DNA of 64,000 nt, from NCBI GenBank assembly GCA_013396655.1, contig WBMV01003355.1, positions 133,365 through 197,364 on the forward strand, written 5' to 3'. Of the stretch, positions 33,884 to 45,222 are shown piece by piece. Position numbers and translations under genes: made by a program. The DNA comes from Campylorhamphus procurvoides. Its lineage: Eukaryota; Chordata; Aves; Passeriformes; Dendrocolaptidae. Each line of letters opens with the position of its first letter. Within the stretch, counting starts at the first letter, position 1. A model generated the notes under the pieces. It saw nothing but the letters and a program-made list of their open reading frames with translations, had not been told where the DNA came from and ran no database searches.

Positions 33884-36800
33884 CTGAAATGAGAATAGAG
33901 CATTCAGTGCCTTATTTTCACTCTCCTGCTTGTGTTGGTAATTAACTTCCAAGCTCAGTGCCTTAGTTTGGAACAGCACAAAAGCTGACCTCTAGAGGAG
34001 ATTTTCCCACCTAACCTGAAAAAGACTCAGTGTGCTTGAATAATTACCACTTTATTCTTGGTTCACACAGCCTGACAATAGCTCTTGCAATCCAATTATT
34101 GCAAAGGTCACCAATAAAGCCGTTGTATTTCCTTCCAAATCCGAGGCTTTCACCACCACTTGTCAGTGCAGGGTGAGGGAGCCAGGAGCACTTACGTTGT
34201 CATGCTGACATTGGAGGAGGGGATGACCAACACTCGGCTGGGAGCAATAAGGACAGAGGTGTCACACGTCACCACTCGCAGTCCGAGCAGGAATTTCCCT
34301 GGGGTTGCTCCACCTGCTCCCCAAATGCAGATTATCTGTAAGAGAAAGGCTGGTTCAATTCCACATGGGTAACAGGTCTAGCAAACTTCGTTATCCTCAA
34401 AACTATGTGAATGTCATGGGCTTCAACATTATCCAAAATACTGTAAAGAAGATTCACTTTATAGGCCAACAGTGACAGGATTTTTTAAAACCATTTCTTC
34501 AACAACTGACAACTATTAATTATAAAAAGAGTTGATGTTTATGGGTACTTACCTCATAGAAGCAGACTAATAACCTGTAGATGAGAGCCACTATCATCAT
34601 TTTCTGCAAATCTTCCATGGATGTATCTTCATCAATTTCTTCTATGATGTAATGCATGGCAAATTTAGAGATGTCCCTGTACAAAATAAAACTGAACTTT
34701 AAAACCATCCTTCTCCCAATGCCAGTGTTACCCCTTTAATACTAGAACTCACTCCTCCAGTTCTGGTATTAGTAAAAGAACAAAAGCTCCTTGGCTCTCT
34801 GATACTAAACAAGCCATTAAAATTCAGAACAGTGGGTTTCCTTTTGAATTGCTGCCTAGCTTGTTTTGTCTTTTTCATGAAGAAAAGTTCACTCTTCATT
34901 ACCACTTTTGCACAATGGTATCTCTGGGTGGTGAGCTGCAGAATTGTTCTGAAAATTCTCACACTGCCTGGGGGGTGAGCAGATTCTGGGGGTGATCATC
35001 TTAACTCTGTGTAAATGGAAGGCAGCCAAGCCTCCACCTTACAGAAACTCTCAAGGAAAGAGAATGTGACACTGTTTTCTACAAATGCAAGGGAGAAGCT
35101 GCAAGTCCCCCTAAGCAGGCAGGGCAGTGCTGTATCCTCCTCTGCACCACCAGGGTTCCTCATTCCCAGCAGCCTTGCCTTGCTCACCACACTCTACTGG
35201 AGGCAGGCACCCTGCTATGCAACAGATTGTAACTTAAAGCAATCCAACCCTTCTGGTTTTTATCCTAACACAGCCATGCAAGGCACCCATTTGGAGTTAA
35301 CAGCATATTTTCACAGAATAAACTCCACATATTTAACATTCTTACCTGATACCTGGAATGGATGTACTTGCAACATGTATTTAGGCAGAAATTTTTCACT
35401 CATGTATCTAACTGAGACTCACACAGAAACTCATAGTCCTATTTCAAAAATCCATCTTATATTTGTATCACTTAACCTCCTCTTTGTATTCAGGCTTAAG
35501 GATTGATAAAGAACCCAGGAATTAAGAATGAACAGTGTAGCACAACCTGCACTCCCCTTCAATGCAGCCTTGGCCTCCAGTGTCCTTCAGGAGCCTGAGA
35601 GGATGCATTTTGTTCATGACAACTCAGCCTAACCTCAACCTCGCCACATCTCGCAAGCAGAAACCCCCCAGAATGTTTCTCTGAAGTTCCTTGTAAGCAA
35701 CTTCCTGGCTCTCAGAAGAACTAGTAATACTGAATATGCTGTAAATAGCTCCTTCAGCACTTTACAGAACCAATATACACATAGGTGTTCCCCATCTTCC
35801 CCACACTAAACCCAAAATGCAACAAACACAAGCTGTCAGGTTACAGTTGGAGATTCTGGCATTTTAATTGCTGCTTATCTGAACAAAAAACACTGATTGT
35901 TTATACTGACATTGTTTTGGATTTGACCTTCTTTCCCACACCTTTATGTTGCAGTTAAAGGAAAATGGGATCTATACAGTGTCATTTTATGGGCAATCCA
36001 CATTTGGATGGTTCTTTAGCAGAAAGCTTGGCTCCTGAAAGGTGTTTGTACAGGAATGCAATGACTGACTGCATCAAGATCCCATCTCTTAATCAGATTG
36101 AAATATTTGATTACCCCAACCCAAAGCAGAACAACTCAATGAGTTGAGGAATAAGATTAAACACATACATAGAAAAGAAAGCTTTCGAGATAAATTATTA
36201 CATCTGCATATAAAAAGGTAAAATGAAGACTCTTTCAGCCTAGTGTATTATAGTAGATGCACCCAATGCTTAATTTACACCCAGTGAAGCCTGCAGTGTG
36301 GTAGCATTCCTAGCAACCAGGCTGCATTTTCAGACTACAGACATATCTGATAGGCTTGATCAGATTTTTCTTTTTAGGTCAGAAATCTAAAAACACGGCA
36401 CCTTAGAGGATGTTATGGAGAAAATTAACTCCATCCCAGCCCCATCCAGTACATTTTTAAAGGCTGTTTAAAAAGACACGTTTATTTGTCAAAGTTTTTT
36501 ATTTGACAGTTATAAAGGACTTTTAACAGTCTTGCTATTGCCCACCCCCAAATAAGTATGCAAGTCTAATCTGTCCTTAGTAAGGAGTTTGTGAGCCTAT
36601 GCACCTGTACAAGCTCTTTGTTGCCACCAGCTGACCCAAAAATCAGGATGTATTTAAAAGGAGGTGAACCTGGGGGTGCTTTTTCCTCAAGTTCTGCCCC
36701 TTTTTCAATGCCATCATATGCACAATTGTACCATAAATACAACCTGACACCTCAAAGAGCACAGAAAGCTTAAAGCTGTACATAACAAAGCTTTAAATTG

Positions 36801-36931
36801 TTCAACTTACTTTATTCCACTGAGGTGCATAATACTTAAGATGATGGTTGCCTTTATAAAGAAGAGAATAAAAAAATCCACCATCTCTGCTATGAACCTG
36901 TGTGCCAACGAAGGGATAAGGAACTCCCGAC
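33739..36931 (-). CDS. FAM8A1: FAM8A1, RDD-domain membrane protein, last four coding exons
   Basis: In mammals FAM8A1 is an ER multispanning membrane protein that assembles with HRD1 and HERP and promotes ER-associated degradation. Exons in transcript order on the - strand: 36931-36811, 34676-34553, 34335-34196, 33883-33739; phases join exactly and the stop TGA is at 33741-33739. The 176 visible residues nearly match the human C-terminal RDD domain: FLIPSLAHRFIAEMVDFFIL, first hydrophobic helix; DISKFAMHYIIEEIDEDTSM; ALIYRLLVCFYE; IICIWGAGGATPGKFLLGLR; then VIPSSNVSMTTSTVRALIKN; and FFQHNRTAYDIVAGTIVV, ending RRNGVR. The GC-rich N-terminal exon (more than half of the human protein) is not visible and should lie at or near the gap 40044-40156. 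Gene identity is secure. Confidence 0.96.
34196..34335 (-). CDS. FAM8A1: FAM8A1 exon 4
   Basis: Acceptor TTACAG, donor GTAAGT. It encodes IICIWGAGGATPGKFLLGLR, the conserved RDD motif region, then VVTCDTSVLIAPSRV; ends two bases into a Thr codon. Confidence 0.95.
34553..34676 (-). CDS. FAM8A1: FAM8A1 exon 3
   Basis: Acceptor TTGTACAG, donor GTAAGT. It encodes DISKFAMHYIIEEIDEDTSM, EDLQKMM and ALIYRLLVCFYE, almost identical to human; ends phase 0. Confidence 0.95.
34677..36810 (-). other. FAM8A1: FAM8A1 intron between exons 2 and 3
   Basis: 2.1 kb with no repeat family recognised. A 163-codon + strand open frame at 35015-35506 has no recognisable similarity and is not called. The 312-bp intron at 33884-34195 is likewise empty. 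Confidence 0.6.
36811..36931 (-). CDS. FAM8A1: FAM8A1 exon 2 (first RDD helix)
   Basis: Acceptor TGTTCCAG, donor GTAAGT on the - strand. The exon starts at codon position 2 and ends two bases into a Lys codon. It encodes REFLIPSLAHRFIAEMVDFF and ATIILSIMHLSGI, with an FF/IL-rich transmembrane segment. Confidence 0.95.
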
Positions 36932-39900
36932 CTGGAACAGAAACAGTTAATATTACCCAGATTTTACTGCACTGACACAGTGAACACAATCATCTAAAAC
37001 ACACTCCACATCAACCTCTCTGCAAGCACATAATCAAGATCTTGATTTTGGCTCATCTTCTTCAAGTAAACTTCTAAAAATGTGTGTATAAAAAATTATC
37101 TCAACTGTTTCAACTGAGTGAAAAGAACCTTCTTAAATTAAAACTCTTTCAGAGCTCTGAGGCCCCCCATGATCAGCATTACAGGCAAAATCATCCCCTA
37201 CTAAAGAACTGAAGTATATTGAAGATGCATCAATTTTTGTGTTCTTTTGAACAGCCTCGTAGAGAACAGATTTCAGGAAATCTGAGAGGTCAGATAAAAG
37301 AAGAATTAGATCTTAGATCTACCACAACTCTTATCACTCAGCAGCAAGGCTTCCATGTGTACAAGTACCAGCTGCTGCCAGAGTGAAACACAGGCTATTT
37401 TGCCCCACTCAGACACAAACAGGAGTGGATGAAAATATTAGTTATACTTGACATAAACATTCCCACAGACTATTTACAATAAGGCACAGCACACTGCTCT
37501 ACTCCAGCCAGAAAATGGAACACCTTTCTCCTCTTTTATTGCAGGAGTGCATTGGAGGAGTGGGTTTGGTATTGCTTCTGAGAACAACTACCCCCACACA
37601 CAGGGAAGAAAATCATTCCAATCTCAAAAAACTTCATCAAATTTCACATGGCAGAAGTGTCCCCAGTCCAGCTGCTGAGAGTGACACTGCCACTCATGGC
37701 CCCATGAGCTGAGAGAGCCAAGCCAAGAGCCCACAGTGCTCAGGGGCTTTCTAAGCAGGGTAAGTAGAACCAAGCAGGGATCAGGAAATGACCAGCTCTT
37801 ATTTAACATCCCTTGGCTTATATATCTCTGTTTCATCCCTGCTGCACCAATAATACCTCTGCATTGATAGCACTGAGTAGCATGACTATTAGATAGATAA
37901 TACTAAAATGGATCCCATTCTCATTGTCAAAGCCTGTCCAAGTTGTCCATTAAATTCTAATGAAAGATTCTTCAACTAAGGCAGGAGGGGCATAACCAGT
38001 CCCCCAACCCTGGCTTCAGCACACAGCAACAGGCAAAAGCCTTCATTTGCTCTATGGAGTTAGTGGCAGAGATTCACTTGAATAAATTAAATCCAAGGAC
38101 TGCAAAAGGAAGAAGCTATGCAGGGCTGAGAAGATAAATATTCAAATTTTGTTAAACTCCATTACATTAAGAAACCTTGGCAACCCTTAAGACTCTGGCA
38201 GATCTACACTGCAGTGACTCAAGATGTTCCTCATATTAGAAACCCATTGTTTTGCCAAGGGTTATTTGAACAGCAAGGACAGCCAAATGCAACATCCATC
38301 AGCTCCAAATCTTGGCTCCTACATGAAGGCAGCACCAAAGATGTGTTTGCACCACTCAGCCCCAGGGCAGCTGAGGCCTGGAGGCACTTCTTGCCCTGCT
38401 GTTCCCGGGGATGAGCAGCGATCTCCCGCAGTAAGAGAGGGAGGGGCAAGGCAAGGATGTGCCTTAAATCATGAGGACCCTGCTGTTAATACCGGTGCTC
38501 TGGGACACACGTGCAGGCAGATTGAAGTGGAAGAAGCAGCTAACAATCCCACTTGCTGGAGTCCCAGTTTAAAATCTGCACCACCAACATAAGCAGTCAC
38601 TTGTTTCAGCTTATGTAAGCACACGGGGCTGTGAACTGCAGTGGCACAGGGACAGATCCACGGCCTGCCCTGCTGAGCCTGCTGTGTGGGCAATAATCTA
38701 CAGCAGGAAAGAAGGAGCCATAATCACTTTAGCTGTTCCAGATATATCCATCTGCAATCCGAAGCCAGAACAGGGGCACAAGTCATTGTTTATAATTGTA
38801 CTGTACCACTATAACCCACACAGTTCCCTTAAGAAGGCCAGGTGTTGCAACAGTATGTGGTGTTCAGAATAATCACCTTCAGCAGCATGAAATGCAACTG
38901 AAGCCCTAAATTACCTTTACCACATGGAATTAGCTCCTGAAAAACTAGGTAAAGATCCAGGAATAATTTCAGTCCAGCCTTTGTCCACCTTCTCTTTTTT
39001 ATCGACTGTCAGTATCTGTTTATAAGTAATCTATAACCCAGAATTAGGGCACAATTACAGAAAACACTACTTTGTGTTATTATCATGTTTGAGCAACATC
39101 TGCTCAAAAACACAAAAAAGCAATTTCAGGAGCTGGATACCCTTCCCTTCCAAAGAAGGGGAAAGGACTGAGCTTCTAAATAGTGTTACAAATCAGTAAT
39201 GCCGTACTTTGCCCTGCACAGAGAAAGGAGACCTGGCTTCTCTCCAAAGTCCTTCAGCAGTGCTCTGCCCCACAGTTTCGTACCATTACTCAAGGTGTTA
39301 TGGAACATTCAGGGACTGTCACTCAGTTGCTCCTCGACTTGTGAGAACATGCTGGTGCTCCGGGTTTTGCCTCTGACGTGAGTGGAGCAGTTCTGCCTTA
39401 CTCTTGAACAAATATAAACAGAGGGCCTGCTGTGAGCTGCCTCCAACATTTACAGCTGTAACACAGTTCTGCTTATCTCCTGCCGCCAGCCTGCTCAGCC
39501 TCAGCAAGTGTTCACTCCTCTGCTTCGAGCTCATTAAATGATCGCACTCGAGCACCAAGAGCCCACGAAAACTGGTAAAGTCAGTTTAGGTTTCACCATC
39601 GGAACAGGCTGCTTATAAATCCAGACCCACTACAAAGCCCGTGACAGCAAAACTGAGTCCCACTGGAAAAAAACCTAAACAAAACAACTCGGCTCCTTCC
39701 TATGTACAAAACAATTCGGCTCCTTTGTATCCACCAAAAACATCTTGCACAGCACACTGAGGTTGTCTACGCAAGTCCACAACCCTCCCAAACCTGCTTG
39801 TGGGCCACGTTGTGGATTTATGGCCTCGGTGGCTGGACTGTCACCCATGCTGTGTCACCCAATGTCACCTACTCGCCCTGTGTCACCCACGCTGTGACAC

Positions 39901-40043
39901 CCAATGTCACCCACCCACCCTGTGTCAACCCCCAACCCAATGTCACCCACCCTGTGTCACCCAGTGTCACCCCCAAACCTTTGTCACGCCCCACACTGTG
40001 TCCCCCCCCCAGTGTCACCCCCGGCCCCGCAGCCCCGGGAAGC
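36932..40043 (-). other. FAM8A1: FAM8A1 probable intron 1
   Basis: 3.1 kb between exon 2 and the gap. No exon or LINE recognised before the TGTCACCC minisatellite at 39838. Confidence 0.55.
39838..40025 (+). repeat. TGTCACCC minisatellite beside the gap
   Basis: Imperfect tandem units built from CCCTGTGTCACCCAATGTCA, at least eight half-units, running up to GC-rich sequence at the gap edge. Open frames through it and the gap are repeat artefacts. Confidence 0.85.
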
Positions 40044-40156
40044 NNNNNNNNNNNNNNNNNNNNNNNNNNNNNNNNNNNNNNNNNNNNNNNNNNNNNNNNN
40101 NNNNNNNNNNNNNNNNNNNNNNNNNNNNNNNNNNNNNNNNNNNNNNNNNNNNNNNN
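40044..40156. other. Assembly gap (113 N)
   Basis: An unresolved run between GC-rich edges. It falls where the GC-rich first coding exon of FAM8A1 is expected. Its real length may differ from 113. Confidence 0.95.
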
Positions 40157-40345
40157 GCCGCTACCACTCGGCGGGCCGGGGGGGGGAGGGCAGGGAGCGG
40201 CAGGGAGGGGAGCGCGCCACGCCCCGAAAGAAACAGGCATTCCCCCCCTCGCTCCAGCGCCAGGTGGTACGGCCGGGCGCTGAGGGGGACTGACCCCGCC
40301 CCGCGGCAGACAGTCCTGAGGGGGCGGCTGAGTGGGAGTGGTTGT
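40157..40345. promoter_or_regulatory. CpG-rich block, probable FAM8A1 promoter/5' region
   Basis: High GC with many CpG dinucleotides and an Sp1-type GC box CCCCGCCCC at 40294-40302, abruptly followed by AT-rich DNA at about 40385. The position upstream of FAM8A1 (- strand) fits a CpG-island promoter, possibly bidirectional. Inferred from composition only. Confidence 0.6.
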
Positions 40346-40547
40346 ACACTCGGGTAGTGACCAGCACAGTCAAGAGGCTCCTCTACATTTTTTATTTTCC
40401 TGTTTAAATATCACCCTTTTTATTTTTTTTCCATTTTTTCCTTTTTTTGTAATTTTTTTTTTGCAATTTTTTTTTTTTGCCTCCCATCTCCCCTCTTTCA
40501 TCTTTTATCGCATAATAATGTTTTTCCTCTGGGGAAAAAAAAGTAAA

Positions 40548-40660
40548 TTACAGAACCATTTTAGGTTGGAAAAGACCTTTCAGGTGGTTGCAGAGGGCGG
40601 TGAGGTCGCCCCTGAGCCCCTTCAGGGCTGAACACCCCCGGCGCCCTCAGAGGCCGAACA
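40548..40660 (-). mobile_element. CR1 LINE 3'-end fragment, antisense
   Basis: TTAGGTTGGAAAAGACCTTT is the reverse complement of the CR1 tail. The following sequence is GC-rich and diverged. It is preceded by a T-rich stretch at about 40388-40485. Confidence 0.7.
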
Positions 40661-43432
40661 AAGGACCAGCAGCAAGGTTAAATGTGGTTCTTCAAACTCC
40701 TTTTTAATCTTTAGGGTTTCTGTGTGCTGTTCAGCGTCTCAACATGACCACAGGTTCTGTAGAACACTGATGTTAACACGGCTCCATAGTGAATGAACGA
40801 GTAACATGGGGTGTTGAACACAGCAAATACCACAGCGGAACAAAAACAGTCATAATATTTCACTTCTTCATCAGTTACAGGCTATTTATTTTTTTTTCAA
40901 ATTTGCTTTTTACCACAAACCCTTCAGGACTGAAGAGTGTCAGGCCCTCTTTTTTCAGACTGTGTTTGTGTTGCTACAGATTTTGAAAGCCAGATCAGAT
41001 CTTAAGGTACAATTACAAGGTCTCACAGACTTCATAAAATGCTGCCAAGTCACAGGTGAATTTTAGGCTCACCAGCCCCAGCATAACCAGTTAGAACTCA
41101 CTATGTGATTATGCTGGTTACTCAAGGTGAAATGAAATCAGGGGGACTAACAGGTAACAATGCAATATTTCCTCAGGCCTAAATTGTTCATTTATTAGTC
41201 TTTCATCTTTCTGCCTTAAAAAAATAACCCACAAATTGTGCTGGCATTCAGAATATTCTGTTCTGGGACGCCTCTGACAGAGATGCTGTAACAACAGGGC
41301 TTACCAGTAGTGAGACACTCATAGTTTAGGCTTTGGTGACAGAGTCTTGTGTCATTGCTGTGTCACATTGCCACACATGGCAGTATTTATAGTCTCCTGT
41401 AGCACCAATTTCTCACTGCTTTACTTTGCTTCCCCTGTGAGCAGAGTCAGAAAGGCAGATAAGCTCAGGCAGGACATTGTACCAGTTGATGAGAATAAGT
41501 GGTTGAATGCCTCAGCAGTTAAATATCCTCTTCTCTAGAAATGAGATTTAGGCAAGAGGAAATGTTTTGAACTAGATCAAAGGAGGGAGGTAAGCACTTA
41601 AAAGCTGATACCACAATAGTTAAGGTTTAAGGGGAATCTGGAATCCCATCTTAAGCTCTTTAAGTGTAGGTAATGCTGAAAAGCCTCATCAGTCACACTT
41701 GAGTGGGGAATCTTTTATAGTCAATAGGAAGTAGTAGAAGATCGGTCTGCTGCAAATCTAGCTGTTGTTCAGAGCTACAGACATGCATCTTTGCTCACTT
41801 TTAATATGCATTCTAGCATCTTGTTTTCAAGGGTTTTAAACCATTTTTAAACATGAGGAATCACTGGAGCACTGAAGTTCAGTTCCTTCCTTTGTTTGGG
41901 GGATATAGAACACATCTTGTGCTGAAATGTTCTAGTAATAGGAGCTCTTCTGAAGAGTCCTTGGATGAGAGTTGTTGGACATGAATCAACAACAAGCTCT
42001 TGTCATTCCAAAGTGGTTATTACTGTTGTGGGCAGCAGCCTACATATATTCATCCTATTTAGAGATTTGTGACAAGTGCATATGTTTATGTACAGAGTGA
42101 AATTAGATGTAAATGTTGGTTAAAGAGTTTCCTCATTACTGAAACACATAGAGTAAGACACCAAAGAGTGAGGAACTTTACTCCTGGTTGGGGCAAGCAG
42201 CCAGATACAGAACATGGAACTTGAGCCAAAAAAATGAAATGTATGCATTTAAAGACATTGTGTTTCTAATAGACACAACTTCAAGTGTAATATGGAGAAA
42301 ACAGAATCCTAGTGGTCACAGTTGATAGAAAGGCCATAGGAGATGTGTGTAAATACCTGTATTTGCCTTTTCCCTTGACTTTGGTTGAATGGAGAGTACC
42401 CAGAAAACAACTTTACTCAGGAGTGTGGCACTTGGAAACATTACCAGTTACCTAATTCCCTATCACATATTTTCTTTTCCCAGGAAGAAAACATGATTGT
42501 GCCACTGTTGAAGCAGCAACAGAATTTGGAGCACAAGAGTCTTCAGTAGTCAATGGTGATCAGGTAGGGTCCTCAGCATGCAGCAAGACTTAGGGAAGCA
42601 GGGCTAAGCCTAGGAAATCATCACTGAGTTGGAGTAGGAAATATTCTCTGTTCTTGTACAGAAATTTTGGCACACAAAAAGATTTTTCAGTGTTATTTCA
42701 ACCATAACGAGGGAGCAGGTTCTTGTTTTCTGGTGGTCATAATGTTCCTTGGGGAGCTTTATTTATGATGTTTACCTAATGATGGGGGCCTCCTATTATA
42801 TGTCAGGGATCTATTTATAGGCATCTTCTGGGGGCAGTAGCTACTTCTGGGCAATATTTTCACAGCAAGTGGGCCCAGATCACCTCCAGCAGGGGAACTG
42901 AATCTGCTTTGGATGTTCTTGGTAACTGCTGTGCTTGCTGATACATCGTGTAATTGAGTCAACATTACCTCCCTTTGTCTGGAAGCAGCTGCTTCCACAT
43001 TTTAGAAGGAGCCCAGTTGAACAGCCCATGAGGAGAAGGCACTAAGAGTGAGTACTGAACTGAGCCCCTGAAGGATTCCAAATGGACAAAGGAAATATGG
43101 AATGCACAGGTTGATCAACACGTAGTTCAGTAACACTGAATTCCCTAGGGCATTGAAAAGATTTCTGGTTTTCAGATGCAGACTTGAAATTACTCACTCC
43201 TTTACCTTCAATAGCTCTGCCAAATATTGCTTTTTAGTTTAATCAGATATTTTTAAAAATGTTTTTAATGAAGATATGCTTAGCAGTGTTAAAAAAAAGA
43301 AAGAAAGAAAACCCAAACAATCAATGGTAACAAGTAGTTGATTTTTCTTCCTCCTTTTTCATCCCACTCAATTTTTCTCATTTTTCCAATATGATAATTT
43401 CAAGATCAAAGCAATATTAAATGTCTTTACAG
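40661..43432. other. Intergenic, FAM8A1 side
   Basis: AT-rich, no known gene recognised. It holds the first two exon-like segments of the candidate + strand transcript (41111-41153 and 42484-42563). A further exon-like stretch at 41445-41590 is bounded by acceptor GTGAGCAG and donor GTAAGC but has no open frame through it. Confidence 0.5.
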
Positions 43433-43644
43433 TGGCTTTTCGAGGGCAGAATTTCCCAGTTCCTTGGCAAACAGCATTTGTCTAACAGCAAACGTCCTGT
43501 AAACTTGCAGTCCAGCAGTTTTTCATTTAAAGCTTGTGAGGACCTCGGCTGGTTCCTGCCATCTGGTGGGTGCTTGGAGTCACTACCTCGGTACTTCTCA
43601 TTTCCACTGATTCTCGGTACCCAATATTCTGAACGACTAAGCAA

Positions 43645-44378
43645 GTATCACAGAATCACAGAAGGGCTGAGGTTGGCAGGGACCTCTGGAGTCCACCTGG
43701 CCCAACTGCCCTGCCCAGGCAGGGCTCCCAAAGGCATTTTTGCAGGATCATGTTCACGTGGCCTTTGAATGTCTCCAAGGATGGAGACTCCACCACCTCT
43801 TGGTCACTGCCACAGGAAAATAGTTCTTCCTGATGTTCAGAGGGAACCTCCTGTGCTTCACTTTGTGCCTGTTGCCTCTGCTCCTGTCACTGGGCACTAC
43901 TGAAAGGAGTCTGGCTCAATCCTCTTTGCACTCTCCTTTCAGTTATTTACACACATTAATAGAATCTCCCCTGAACTCTTTTCTAATCCCTGCTCTCCCA
44001 GCTTTTCCTCCTGGGAGAGATGCGCCAGTCCCTTCACCATCTTTGTGGCCTTTCAGTGGACTCTTCAGTGTGTCCATGTCTCTCTTTGTGCTGGGGAGCC
44101 CAGAACTGGACCCCGGACTCCAGGTGTGGCCTCATCAGTGCTGAAAGAGGGGATCACCTCCCTTGAGCTGCTGGCAGCTGTCCTCTTTATGCAGCTCAGG
44201 ATACCATCACCCTGCAGAGGCACATAACCAGCTCATGGCCAGCTTGGTGTCCATTCCCAGGTCCTTTTCTGCCAAGCTGCCCTCCAGTTGGGCAGCCCCC
44301 AGCATATACTGGTGCATGGGGTGGTTCTTACACAGGTGCAGGACTTTGCAGTTCCCCTCGCTGAACTTAACATGGTGC
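43645..44378 (-). mobile_element. CR1 LINE, 3' part, antisense
   Basis: Begins at its 3' end on the + strand with ATCACAGAATCACAGAAGGG and GAGGTTGGCAGGGACCTCTG. It continues through GATGGAGACTCCACCACCTC, GTGCCTGTTGCCTCTGCTCC and CCAGAACTGGACCCCGGACT, all reverse-complement CR1. Truncated at 5', no intact frame. Confidence 0.9.
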
Positions 44379-44985
44379 CTTAGGATTTTTAGGACTAAGG
44401 TCTATTTAAGTTCTGTTTAAGAAAGTAGTATGACATCCGTTGAAGCTTGTCATAGGAAAAGAACTTTTTACCTTTAGAGACCTCAATAAAAAATATCTTT
44501 TATATGTATTTTACTGGCTGGTTGATGACATTTGTGCTGATGGGTATTTGACTCATGCAGGTTTATAGAAATGAACACCACACACATTTGTTTCATGTCA
44601 ATATATAAACCAAATTCATTGTTCTCTGTTTTGACAGTTGCACTGATTTAGGGCATGACCACAATTTCAGAGCAGTGTGGAGCTGAAATCAAGGTGCCTA
44701 TTTTGTGTGACAGCATGCAGTAAAAAAAGAAAGATCAGTGGGAATTTAGGGATGGTCAGCATTCAGAGGTTCATTCCTTGCTGGAGTCAACCATTAAACA
44801 CAGGTCAGACTTGCTGCTGATGACTGGTCATGGTTGGGATGATCCATCAGCTCATAATTCTGCAGCTTGTTGCTTCTATCTCAAGATAGACTTGATTTTT
44901 CACAAAACAAGTTTTTAACCTTTAATTGTACACAAATTCATGTAAGGTAGAATCAGAACTTTGTCCACTTAGCACTCCTTTGTAA
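44379..44985. other. Intergenic between two CR1 copies
   Basis: AT-rich; nothing recognised. Confidence 0.5.
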
Positions 44986-45222
44986 TCACAGAATCAACTA
45001 GGATGGAAAAGACCTCTAGATCAACTATGATTGAGTCCAACCTATGGCCAAATACACGTTAACTAGACCACAGCACTAAGTGCCATGCTGAGTCTTTTCT
45101 TAACCACCCCCAGGGATGGTGACTCCAGCACCTCCCTGCACAGCCCATTCCAATGCTCACTCACTCTTTCTGTGAAGAAATTCGTCCTAATGTCTAATCT
45201 AAACCTCCCCTGGCACAGCTTA
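44986..45222 (-). mobile_element. Short CR1 LINE fragment, antisense
   Basis: AATCACAGAATCAACTAGGA then GGAAAAGACCTCTAGATCAA and CCCAGGGATGGTGACTCCAG, ending near CTAAACCTCCCCTGGCACAG. A 5'-truncated CR1. Confidence 0.88.

Noticed and set aside
35015..35506. 163-codon open frame antisense to a FAM8A1 intron
   Set aside because: No similarity, no promoter or splice evidence.
39702..40357. Open frames of 120-190 codons across the gap
   Set aside because: They depend on N bases and the minisatellite; no similarity to FAM8A1 or anything else I know.
41445..41590. Exon-like stretch with a 31-codon open part, considered as the first exon of the candidate gene
   Set aside because: Acceptor and donor are plausible but every frame has a stop before the donor, so it could only be non-coding.
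43566..43644. Extension of the candidate exon at 43433 to the GTATCA donor at 43645
   Set aside because: It ends in phase 2, which runs into an immediate stop in the exon at 45976, and the donor lies in the CR1 junction; kept only as an alternative.
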